A DNA stretch of 25,189 bases, from NCBI GenBank assembly GCA_051453625.1, contig JBOZIK010000001.1:160820367-160845555 (forward strand), written 5' to 3'. The notes under the pieces are model-generated. The model had not been told where the DNA came from and ran no database searches. It was given only the letters and a program-made list of their open reading frames with translations. Positions within the stretch are counted from its first letter, which is position 1. The number at the start of each line of letters is the position of its first letter. Positions 18,010 to 25,189 of this stretch are shown here, piece after piece. The stretch comes from Welwitschia mirabilis. Its lineage: Eukaryota; Gnetophyta; Gnetopsida; Welwitschiales. Position numbers and translations under genes: made by a program.

Positions 18010-18299
18010 ATAAGCCTATTTTAATTTATTAATGGGAAAGCTCCAAGTTTTGATGGCTTTTCAACTCATTTTTATAAAAACCATTAGGATGTAATAGCAT
18101 AGCATTAGTAACATGCGATTTAAGAAGCCATTTATAAAAGCTCTTTAGACTCTCATATTAACTAATGAGTTATTCAATTTCTTCTTAATTCAAAGATCCT
18201 CGTCTTATAGCTAATTAACATTTAATCACTTTGCTTAATGTTTCATATGAAATTTTGGCCCCATGTTCATCTCAATGATCAAAATTTTGGCAAATTTAA
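18010..18299 (+). pseudogene. LINE 2 reverse transcriptase, N-terminal block
   Basis: NGKAPSFDGFSTHFYKNH (about 18030-18085) matches xxKAPGPDGFxxxFFxxxW, the opening of LINE RT. LIQFLLNSKILV and LITLLNVSYEIL (about 18165-18260) match the xxxLIPKxxxPxxxxDFRPISLxNVxYKIL block. Homology then jumps to 19110-19150, where ILTSVISNEQSGFVKGR continues it. The break just after KILAN, near 18300, marks the left side of the inserted segment. Confidence 0.75.
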
Positions 18300-19110
18300 G
18301 TGTTGGCAACATCAAAAAGTCACTTCAAAGAGACATTGCATCATTAAGTTGTAAAATGTCAATTCAAAATGTTAGTGATTGTTTAAAAAGGGGAGAAAGA
18401 TTCAAGCTAGGAAATACTACAATTAAGTGATTTCAAAAAACCATACTCTCGCAAATAGTATCCTAAAAAATCATACTTCCATTAATCAACTTTATAAACA
18501 AATCAATGAGTTTATCTAGAAAAGTAACATAAAATTATACAATATTATACATATTCTAAAAACCCACTTGTGATTTCAAAATAACATACTATATTGTCTC
18601 AAAGATTACATATGTTAGAAACAAAGGATATGGCAAGTAGTATATAAGCATATCATTGTACAGAATGTTCATCACATGCAAATAGCCTCAGTTGCCATCA
18701 ATCTAGCTATATACCATTGTCATGCCTTGCCATTCTTCTCAAACCTTTTTGGATTCAAAATGACAAAAATCAAAAAAGTAATAACAAAAGGTTTTGAACA
18801 TGAAAGGAAAGATGAGAACTTCCGATGGAAAAAGAAGTTGATGCTATAAAAAAGCGAGTGTTCAAACCCTTTTTTTATATTTCAATTTTTGTTTTTCACC
18901 TTGCTTGTAAATGTGACATGTTGAAAATGTTGGGAGGCATTTAAAAATGTTAGCAACATGTCACAAACATTTTGATAGGCAACATGTCACTAACTTTTCA
19001 AAATGCCAACTAAAAATGTTTCCTAGGATAAAGACACTTTTAGATTTAAAAAAGGGCTACATGTAACCCTTTTTTGGCAATATGTTTCCCATTTTAAATC
19101 TATGGTTTAG
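18300..19110. mobile_element. Unidentified ~0.8-kb insertion inside the LINE 2 reverse transcriptase
   Basis: LINE homology stops near 18300 and resumes near 19110-19142 with the next expected motif, so about 0.8 kb is foreign. The inserted DNA has repeated GCAACATGTCAC words (about 18954 and 18978) and CTATAAAAAAGCGAG at about 18845. It has no coding frame and no inverted or direct termini that I can define. It might be a solo LTR or a non-autonomous element. Exact borders and any target-site duplication are not determined. Confidence 0.5.
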
Positions 19111-19141
19111 CTACCAATAAAAATCAATTTTAACTAGTGTT

Positions 19142-19640
19142 ATCTCAAATGAACAGTCTGGGTTTGTCAAAGGCAGGTAGATACTCAAGTAATACAGTTG
19201 TTGCATGCAACAGAGTGTAACATGCAAAAGATTTTGATCAAGATGTGGTCTTTGTCAAGCATAATGGGCAAAAAATTTTGATCAAATGTGGTCTTTGTCA
19301 AACTTATGCAAAGGTATATTATAAAAGTGTAGCAATGTTTTATCTTAAAATCTAGGAAAAAGCTAGGATTTGACCAAAATTTCTTCATTTAGATTTAAAG
19401 ACACAAGTGTTCATATTACAACTAGACATGGTATTTCAAAGACTTTTAATATTGAACAATCAGTTCTGCAAGATGTCCATTAGCTTGTTATCTATTTATT
19501 TTAATTGCTAATATTTTTATACCCTGCAATTTGAATAGCCAAACAAATCAACCAAATTTAGGGTGTTTGAGTTCATGACGATTCCCAGTAGCTTATTAAT
19601 GTGCATTTTGCAGATGACTCTTTCATTATAAAGCAATGAT
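19142..19640 (+). pseudogene. LINE 2 reverse transcriptase core with intact FADD motif
   Basis: VISNEQSGFVKGR (19139-19177) matches (I/L)SxxQSGFVxGRxI. ARCPLACYLFILIANIF (about 19467-19517) matches the GxRQGCPLSPYLFxLxxxxL block. HFADDSFI (19604-19627) is the catalytic FADD motif with both Asp residues kept. The DFxKAYD block is expected around 19230-19300, where a 44-base tandem repeat disturbs the sequence. Stops are present in all frames, including one straight after FVKGR. The frame at 19185-19388 on the other strand is a shadow. Confidence 0.8.
19226..19311 (+). repeat. 44-bp imperfect tandem repeat in the LINE 2 RT
   Basis: ATTTTGATCAAGATGTGGTC at 19231 and ATTTTGATCAAATGTGGTC at 19275 are both followed by TTTGTCAA. 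The duplication falls where the first catalytic Asp block of RT should be. Confidence 0.8.
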
Positions 19641-21050
19641 CTTGCATCTTCTCTATCGAATAGATTCTCTCATGATCCAAAATAAATGAAGATAAATCTT
19701 TTGTTTTTGCTTTATCTCACAATTACCATTAGCTTTGTATCTAACCTTCCATTTATTCAATCTAAAAAAAAATGTAATGTTCTCTAGGAATTCCCTTTAT
19801 CAAATCCCTTAGTGATCTTTGGAAATGAGCTTTAGATAAAATCCAAAAGAAGGTAAATAAAGTGAAAAGTTAAAAACTTCCACTTGCAAGCTAATTCATG
19901 GTATGTAAATCTATTCTGACTTCTACTTTTCTTATTAGGCTCCCTCCCCCCAACGTAATGAAAAGTTAAAAGCTATTTTAAGAATTCATATCTCGTCGAC
20001 ATTCGACACCAACAAGGCTTTGTTATAGTGAACTAGGGTCCTTAAAAAAAAGGGGTGGACAAGGTTTTATAGATTGCTTTATTCAATTGCAAGCTTTATG
20101 CAATAAATAGATTTTGCATGCAATTAATAAATGTAGTCCTCTTACTTCTAGATCAATCGCCTAATAACTTTCAGAACATAGTCTTAATGCATAAAATTCA
20201 AACAATACTTATGGCTTTCAAAGCATCTAGAAAGCATGGAAATCCATTCCTCGTCTTATGAATTGGCAAGATACTGCACTTCCTTTATCAATGCTTCAAG
20301 AATCAAATCCATAGTGGCCTCATTTGCCTAAGGGTTCATCAACATACCAATCTCCTAAATTAGCCCCAAAGTGGTTCCAAAAAAAACATTGTTTCTTTAC
20401 GTTGCATTTGTTTTCAAGGGCAATGGCTTCAATGTTCAAGACTCTCAAACACTAGATGGCTCATCCATAACAACGTGCCTTACTTATTTCAAGCTAATGG
20501 ATTTTCTAGAACATAACATTCAACTGATTGACAATGCCAAATCCATTTAAGATGCTCTCAAGTAGACAAATGACTCATATTTCTTCCCTTTTAGAAGTGA
20601 CCAAATAAAAAAAATTACAACCCTCTCTACTTTGCTAGCTTGCTATTTGGTGTTATTATCGATGGGATGTAGATGATTTAGATGTTTGAAAATCTTGTTT
20701 TTATTTAATTTAAAAATTATCAGCTCTTCCTAAAGCATTTTCCTTGGTTTCTCTTATAGCATAGGCTTTCTATAGACTTTTTGCTTTATTTCAAATTTCC
20801 TCCAATCGTTAACTCGCTTATGGATGGGATGAAAGTTTTGTATATGTATATATACAAATATTGAAATACAACTGGGAAGCTTCTCTTTCATTGTAGGTCT
20901 CTAAAGCTTTACAAAGTTTTAAGGTGCATTTGAAAGAGAATTTTTCCAATGATACACATCATCTATCTCCTTACTAACTTCTTTCGTGGAAATACTTTTA
21001 CCCTATTCTTTTACAACAAATGGGAAAACATTATTATGACTTAATTTCAC
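19641..21050 (+). pseudogene. LINE 2 RT C-terminal part and diverged tail
   Basis: KINEDKSFVFA (about 19685-19720) matches the xLNxxKSxxFxx block after FADD. LGIPFIKSLSDLWKWALDKI-like sequence (about 19783-19850) matches LGVPFxxxxxxxxWxxxLxKIxxKL. LRLPPPNVMK (about 19930-19965) matches the xSxLPPxxxxxL helix. Near 20250-20330, NWQDTALPLSMLQESNP and WPHLPKGSSTYQS have the look of the tail of plant LINE ORF2, but I recognise no zinc finger. Stops are common, and after about 20700 I see only weak resemblance. Confidence 0.6.
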
Positions 21051-21356
21051 ATAAAAATGGGTCAAACAATTTTTTTTAATGCTTAAAAGGCTTATATAAT
21101 TAATCACATTGTTTTCCAAATTAAATCACAAGCACAAAAATTCCATTTCAAAGCCATTTACATCCTCCAATTTTTGGCACATTGAATGTATGAGTCTTTT
21201 TCTATAAACATCCACCTTTCTATCTACACTCCAATGGAGGCAAACACGATTAATTAGTTTATTTGTAAATATTGGTTCTACCCTATGAACCTTTTCAAGC
21301 TATAAATGCCATTTATGTTGTATTTAAACTCCACTTCGTTGATCGTATCATAAAAC
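21051..21356. other. No feature recognised
   Basis: AT-rich sequence after LINE 2 homology fades. No open frame or repeat was seen. Confidence 0.4.
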
Positions 21357-21504
21357 CTTTAGTCTCACAACCAGACCAACCACACCAAGACAATTGTCAG
21401 TACATAGCTTTAGGGTTGGAAAACTCTCCCCACCTTTGAGTCTCACAACCAGACCAACCACACCAAGACAATTGTCAGTACATAGCTTTAGGGTTGGAAA
21501 ACTC
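21357..21504. repeat. 78-bp tandem duplication, near-identical copies
   Basis: AGTCTCACAACCAGACCAAC starts at 21361 and again at 21439. The two copies are identical for 66 bases, through GTTGGAAAACTC, and differ by one base or indel at the edges. The period is 26 codons. On the minus strand it repeats FPTLKLCTDNCLGVVGLVVR inside a 78-codon frame (21348-21584) of unknown meaning. The identity implies a recent duplication compared with the surrounding decay. Confidence 0.9.
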
Positions 21505-22131
21505 CCCAAAAAGGGCAATCGATAGTTTTTTTCATTAAACACCCCCGCATCATTTTCCACACAAACATCACTTTCCATAGGCACCTTTGTAAAGAGGATA
21601 TCTCCAAATCCGATGCATGCTCTAATATGATAACAATACCTCCATTTTCAGTTGTTATTGAGTGTTAAATTCTTCATCTCCGACACTTCCAACTATGACA
21701 TCCACTTTTCAAAGCTAATTTCATTAGCCATTCCCCTAAAGCTATTAAACTTTCTAATTATTCAGTTTCTTGTTTCCAAAATGGAATTAGAAACTATTTC
21801 TCTAGCTAGTTGTCCGTTCCTAATGACTAGTATGTATGTGGTACTCAGATTTCCTGGAACAGGTCCTGTACAAAGCTCACAAAGCCACATTAGTTCATAG
21901 CATCACTATCCCTCTTGTTTTTGTTAACAAATGACATAACGTACATTATCTTGTAAGCAACTCTGAATTCTTCACAAATGTTCATGTTCCTGCCCAAAAA
22001 TGGACATGGATTTACTTCCAATGCTTGAAATTCTTTTTCTTGTATCTGTCAGAATTTACCACTTTCAAGCATTCTCTCTCAGGTTTTCTCAGTAACTTCC
22101 TTTAAGCTCCACTATCTTCTAACAGCAAAAA
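21505..22131. other. No feature recognised
   Basis: Base composition is less AT-rich than around LINE 2. A plus-strand frame at 21652-21900 (82 codons) has no motif and is probably chance. Confidence 0.4.
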
Positions 22132-22232
22132 TGTTGGGCCCTTTACCATCACACCAAAAGCCATGACTTAGGTGGAAATTAAAGCCCTTTTATATTTACC
22201 CACTTGTCAGGCTGGGGAGCACATACCCAACA
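22132..22232 (-). repeat. TRIM LTR copy (3' LTR on the minus strand)
   Basis: 101 bp, TGTTGGGCCC...CCCAACA, next to the polypurine tract at 22233-22243. Confidence 0.8.
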
Positions 22233-22243
22233 ATCTTCCCCTC
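22233..22243 (-). promoter_or_regulatory. TRIM polypurine tract
   Basis: The minus strand reads GAGGGGAAGAT and abuts the LTR. It would prime plus-strand DNA synthesis. Confidence 0.65.
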
Positions 22244-22319
22244 GACCCACATACCAAATGCTCACGTGAACTAAGAAGGCACTGGGGAGACTCGAACCTA
22301 AAACCAACCAACAACAATT

Positions 22320-22333
22320 GCTCTAATACCGAT
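22320..22333 (-). promoter_or_regulatory. TRIM primer-binding site (tRNA-iMet-like)
   Basis: The minus strand reads ATCGGTATTAGAGC immediately after the LTR end CCCAACA. It differs from the perfect tRNA-iMet complement at only a couple of bases. A B-box-like AGGTTCGAGTC follows within the internal region. Confidence 0.65.
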
Positions 22334-22439
22334 TGTTGGGCCCTTTACCATCCCACCAAAAACCATGACTAAGGTGCAAACTAAGCCTCTTTATATTTAC
22401 CCACTTGTCGAGCTGGACATGGGAAGCGGATACCCAACA
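22334..22439 (-). repeat. TRIM LTR copy (5' LTR on the minus strand)
   Basis: 106 bp, TGTTGGGCCC...CCCAACA. It differs from its partner by several substitutions and a small indel near the end (CTGGGGAGCACAT versus CTGGACATGGGAAGCGGAT), so the insertion is not recent. Confidence 0.8.
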
Positions 22440-22591
22440 ACAAATGTTATAAAAGCCCAAGGGTGTCTCACTTAGTAAAGACACAAAAGGGGGCAAATTT
22501 AGGTCGTTCTCTCACATGTTCCTCCTTACACACAAGATTGTTCTTCATATTGAATGTCTCTGTTTCAACATCAAGAAAATCCCAAGAATTC

Positions 22592-22983
22592 AATCCAAGC
22601 AAAATACAAGATCTGAAAACAGTTATAATTTGATCTTTCATGTCCTCCCTCTACCCCAGGAATTGCCTTTTCCATCGAACATGTGGATCTCATAGGAAGC
22701 AGAAATGGGGTTACGTTGAAAATTTGTAAAGGCAGACTGCTACAGTGATTGTTTATCCTCAACTCCGATTTCCGACATCAAATGGAAATCCGAGCAAAAT
22801 ACAAGATCTGAAAACAATTATAATTTGATCTTTCATGTCCTCCTTGTACCCCAGGAATTGCCTTTCCCATCGAACATGTGGATCTCATAGAAGCAGAAAT
22901 GGGGTTCCGTTAAAAATTTGTAAAGGCAGACTGTTACAGTGATTGTTGATCCTCAACTCCGATTTCCCTACGACATCAAATGG
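22592..22983. repeat. 195-bp tandem duplication
   Basis: The units are 22592-22786 and 22787-22983, about 93% identical by eye. Shared words include GCAAAATACAAGATCTGAAA, CCCAGGAATTGCCTTT, ATCGAACATGTGGATCTCAT and AAATTTGTAAAGGCAGACTG. The unit is GC-richer than the surroundings. A minus-strand frame at 22571-22762 (63 codons) lies in the first unit and has no recognisable domain. The sequence may come from a host gene's untranslated or regulatory DNA, but I cannot show it. Confidence 0.9.
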
Positions 22984-23822
22984 ATTACAATCTCCATTGT
23001 TTGCCTTCTCCCTGGCACCTCAATAATATGCTTCCACAGTATCCTATAATAGAACAATCCTAATTGTTCCCCTTCACCCTAACTGTTTGCTTCATATTGT
23101 TTTTGAAAGATGTTAAATAGCTAGTAAAATGTCTACAGTTAATACAACAGTCACAAGTTTGCTATTGTTCAAAGCCTGACAACTTATCACAACTCTCTTT
23201 TCAACCAGATGTGCAATGAAAAGAAAACAAACTACAGAAAAAAAAAAAAAGAAAAACCAAAATTTCAATACATTGTTGAAAATTTACTTTTACTATCAAA
23301 GAAAATACTATCATAGTTTTGAGGATATCACTAGAACAAATTAACCCTGGCCACCTTGACACCACGGAGGCAACACAGAAAAAAACAAACCAGACTACAG
23401 AATTTTATCATTCTCCAGAGAGCATAATTTGCAAATGGTACATGAAAGCAAAAATGCGTATAATTGATGAACATTGACAAAAATTGGTGGCATGCAACCA
23501 GAAGAAATCGACAATTCAAGCAACACGACTACTACCATGCAATTTTACAAGAGGATACAAAACTTGCTATAATATTGAAAAATGTAAGATACTGCTGGTA
23601 CAAACTCTCCCTGCTTCCTCATGGTTGATAACAGGCTCAAAGAATCATCAGAAATGCCCTATGACTTCTCCAATCATCCCCCATACCGAATTTAGGTAAC
23701 TGTTCATATAAATAACTCCTCCAATCGCCCAATGCAGAAATTTCAATAAATTAGAACTTCCATCGGAAGTCCAGAGTGAAAAATAACAACCATTTTTTCT
23801 CATTCTTGCATCAACAAACAAC
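22984..23822 (-). other. Possible 3' untranslated region of the exon at 23823-23958; includes an A13 run
   Basis: No coding sequence was recognised on either strand. If the minus-strand exon at 23823-23958 is real, its 3' UTR lies here. A run of 13 A at about 23239 has only AT-rich context. The base composition is more balanced than in the transposon-filled parts. Confidence 0.3.
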
Positions 23823-23958
23823 CTAACTCATATCCATGACGTCTCCTGCCACAATAGTATCACTCTCATGGCGAACCATAATATATTTGTCTGCCAGGGT
23901 GTTAGACTTCTTGATAGTATCCATCAGCAGTTTGAATTTAGCACTATATTCACAGCCA
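23823..23958 (-). CDS. Probable terminal coding exon of an unidentified host gene
   Basis: The minus strand shows a good plant splice acceptor (TTTTTATGTTGTGCAG, 23959-23974) followed by 44 codons without a stop and a TAG at 23823-23825. The translation is balanced and protein-like: GCEYSAKFKLLMDTIKK at the start and LADKYIMVRHESDTIVAGD near the end, finishing MDMS. The exon starts with one base (T) that would complete a codon split by the intron. I do not recognise the protein. It is charged, with no membrane segment, and would suit an amphipathic helical C terminus. Upstream exons would lie at higher coordinates. A 28-codon block at 24637-24720 is a weak candidate. The plus-strand frame at 23868-24104 is a shadow of this exon. 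Confidence 0.45.
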
Positions 23959-24636
23959 CTGCACAACATAAAAATTTGATCAGAAGGAACTTGCATTCCT
24001 CATATGATAATTTTAGAAATGAAAAAGCATCTAATAATGTGAACTTGAATAAGATGGAAAATAAAGCTTCACCAACATGTCCTTCAGACAAGCACTACAA
24101 TTAATGCCACTGAGGTTTACAATAAGATTTGAAGATCAAATGTCATTATCAAAAACAACATGTTCACATGCATGACATTAATTTGGTGTTAATTCCATAC
24201 ATTTTCAATAGACATCTTTCCACTTTCAAAGAACTAGAAGTGCAACATCCTTGTCACTACCAGAGTGTTTCCATATAGTTATCATACATAGTAGTGTTTC
24301 CATATAGTTACCATAAATAGCAAGATACTACAATACGGTACTAGTAATTCATATAAACATTCCTCTACACACTGAATTTCAGTTACCAATGTCTACACAA
24401 TTTTCGAATGGAGTACATTGATCATAAATGTCTCCAAATAATCTTCAAAAACATCTAAGATGGAAATCATCAATCAAAAAGTCCCTTTAAGAGAGTTCTA
24501 ACCAAACAATCCTGAAGACGATCCAACAGTTCGACTACACAAAACCTGACAAATATGCAGAGAGTGGCACCCCACAATCTGCAAAACCTTGGTCTTCAAA
24601 TTATGCTGTCCAAATTCACTTTTCAAATTTTCCTGA
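23959..24636 (-). other. Probable intron DNA upstream of the terminal exon
   Basis: T-rich on the minus strand, with stops in all frames, as expected for a plant intron. A minus-strand 33-base block at about 24549-24581, between TTTTGCAG and CAG|GTTTTG, could be a mini-exon in frame with the terminal exon, but its donor is poor. Confidence 0.3.
24264..24321. repeat. 29-bp tandem repeat
   Basis: AGTGTTTCCATATAGTTA starts at 24264 and again at 24293, with two mismatches in 29 bases. It lies within the putative intron. Confidence 0.85.
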
Positions 24637-24720
24637 TCATAATATGCTTAAGTAATCCCACGTGTTTGTTGTGTATTGTGAAGCCCAATCCATCTTTCCC
24701 TGTTCCAATATTTCGTTGAC
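24637..24720 (-). other. Weak exon candidate (28 codons)
   Basis: The minus strand reads VNEILEQGKMDWASQYTTNT and then WDYLSIL before TGA. A CTAAC branch-site-like word lies about 20 bases before a possible acceptor TTTGAG at 24721-24726. The peptide looks protein-like, but there is no good donor and no family match. It is offered only as a possible earlier exon of the gene ending at 23823. Confidence 0.2.
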
Positions 24721-25045
24721 CTCAAACATAAAATTAGTTAGTCACTAATGGGGGTCAAATTCCTAATTACATGTTATTTTAAAATTTCATGTGAGTCATG
24801 GATTAATCGAGTTTGTCGACCAAAACTCTCTCACTGATTTAAAATGAAGCTTTAGTTGCATTAAAGAAAATATTTTTCCAATTGATTACGTACATGTTGC
24901 CTTGTTGCTTGATTGATCATATGATTCCCACAGACAAACTTAGAAAGAGGTTAAACCACATTAAATTTTTTGTATTATTTGTTTCGGTTTTGCAATTTTT
25001 CCTTTCTATGTTCATCTAAGCTAGGATCCTGTTTTGCAACTACTA

Positions 25046-25131
25046 GTCGAGTGACGAGTCAACCTCGAAAACTCGCGAGTCTCGGCGAGTCAGGCGAGTC
25101 CGGCGAGTCTCAGCGAGTCTCGGCGAGTCAG
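25046..25131. repeat. GC-rich CGAG/GAGTC short tandem array
   Basis: GCGAGTC-type units follow one another with GAG at 25077, 25087, 25096, 25105, 25115 and 25125, a spacing of 9 or 10 bases. It is preceded by looser TCGAGTGACGAGTCAAC. The array is far more GC- and CpG-rich than anything else in the window. Such ACTCG/CGAGT arrays occur in subterminal regions of some plant transposons (from memory), but no transposon is otherwise visible here. Confidence 0.85.
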
Positions 25132-25147
25132 CACAGCTAAGGTAGGG

Positions 25148-25163
25148 AAAAAAACGTTTTTTT
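25148..25163. repeat. 16-bp perfect palindrome A7-CG-T7
   Basis: AAAAAAACGTTTTTTT is fully self-complementary and lies 17 bases after the CGAG array, near the window edge. Confidence 0.85.
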
Positions 25164-25189
25164 GGAACAAAACACTTTTTTAAAGTATT

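Larger units (their letters stand above)
16100..21050 (+). mobile_element. LINE 2: second, distinct plant LINE with a ~0.8-kb internal insertion
   Basis: Plus-strand blocks appear in family order: endonuclease (about 16480-17350), linker (17600-17790), RT start (18010-18260), foreign DNA (about 18300-19110), RT core (19142-19640), then RT C-terminal/thumb (19640-20060) and a diverged tail. Motif wording differs clearly from LINE 1 (for example FADDS and LGIPFIKS), so it belongs to another lineage. Stops are frequent in every block. The 5' start and 3' tail are not defined; the limits given are where homology fades. Confidence 0.8.
22132..22439 (-). mobile_element. TRIM/SMART-type miniature LTR retrotransposon, complete
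   Basis: Two direct repeats of 101 and 106 bp (22132-22232 and 22334-22439) each begin TGTTGGG and end CCCAACA. Shared inner words include CCTTTACCATC, CACCAAAA, CCATGACT and TATATTTACCCACTTGTC. On the minus strand the internal 101 bp begins with a primer-site-like CGGTATTAGAGC, near the tRNA-iMet complement TGGTATCAGAGC. It ends with a purine-rich GAGGGGAAGAT directly before the other LTR, as a polypurine tract should. The flanking five bases AAAAA and ACAAA could be a decayed target-site duplication. There is no coding capacity; it would need proteins from another element. The size and ends recall the small SMART elements reported from plants, but I cannot check this. Confidence 0.8.

Noticed and set aside
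17021-19954. Shared 14-mer TCCCTCCCCCCAAC at 17021 and 19941
   Set aside because: Similarity does not extend beyond the word; probably coincidence or a short C-rich conversion within LINE 2.
21348-21584. Possible RNase H-like peptide (KLCTDNCLG...G) on the minus strand
   Set aside because: Only a faint echo of the KLNxDGxxxGNxG motif; no catalytic series and the wrong strand for LINE 2.
22172-22372. 66-codon plus-strand frame
   Set aside because: It lies across the TRIM LTRs and internal region, which are non-coding.
1-25189. CRISPR arrays, operons, bacterial promoters or ribosome binding sites
   Set aside because: The window is plant nuclear DNA. The repeats found have transposon or tandem-duplication structure, not spacer-repeat arrays.

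Overview
This window looks like intergenic DNA from a large, repeat-rich plant nuclear genome. It is strongly AT-rich, has six runs of N, and carries no intact protein-coding gene that I can recognise. Plant origin is supported by a Ty3/gypsy element primed by tRNA-Asp, L1-type LINEs with plant-like endonuclease, reverse transcriptase and zinc-finger blocks, a miniature LTR element starting TGTTGGGCCC, and an LTR/tRNA-iMet primer site. The number and decay of the elements would suit a gymnosperm-sized genome, but the sequence does not prove a lineage.

Layout: 131-592 is a long-arm inverted-repeat (foldback/MITE-like) element. 786-868 and 1955-2040 hold two tRNA-derived, SINE-like pieces. 2555-2770 is an LTR-retrotransposon end with a near-perfect tRNA-iMet primer-binding site preceded by three degenerate copies of the same site. 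About 3010-8737 is a decayed Ty3/gypsy element read on the minus strand: LTR (8737 to 7550), TATA box, tRNA-Asp primer site, gag remnants, protease, then reverse transcriptase, where it breaks off. It contains four of the six gaps, and two of these have the conventional 100-N length and lie between duplicated sequences.

About 8738-13701 is a decayed plus-strand LINE (LINE 1): zinc-knuckle remnant, endonuclease, linker, reverse transcriptase, zf-RVT-like block and a LINE-type A-rich 3' end. Between the zf-RVT block and the 3' UTR it carries a charged, 36-bp-repeat segment followed by a 72-codon open stretch that closely resembles a DnaJ J-domain. This is the most unusual thing in the window. 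13702-15990 is AT-rich DNA with no recognisable gene.

About 16100-21050 is a second, different plus-strand LINE (LINE 2), with endonuclease and reverse transcriptase (FADD motif kept). It is interrupted in the reverse transcriptase by about 0.8 kb of unrelated DNA (about 18300-19110). 21357-21504 is a recent 78-bp tandem duplication, 22132-22439 a complete 308-bp TRIM/SMART-type miniature LTR retrotransposon, and 22592-22983 a 195-bp tandem duplication. 23823-23958 on the minus strand looks like the last coding exon of a host gene (good acceptor, 44 codons, stop) that I cannot name. The window ends in a GC-rich CGAG-repeat array (25046-25131) beside a 16-bp perfect palindrome.

Functionally, nothing here forms a working pathway. 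The window is a stratified record of nested transposon insertion and decay, probably beside the 3' end of one host gene at the right edge.
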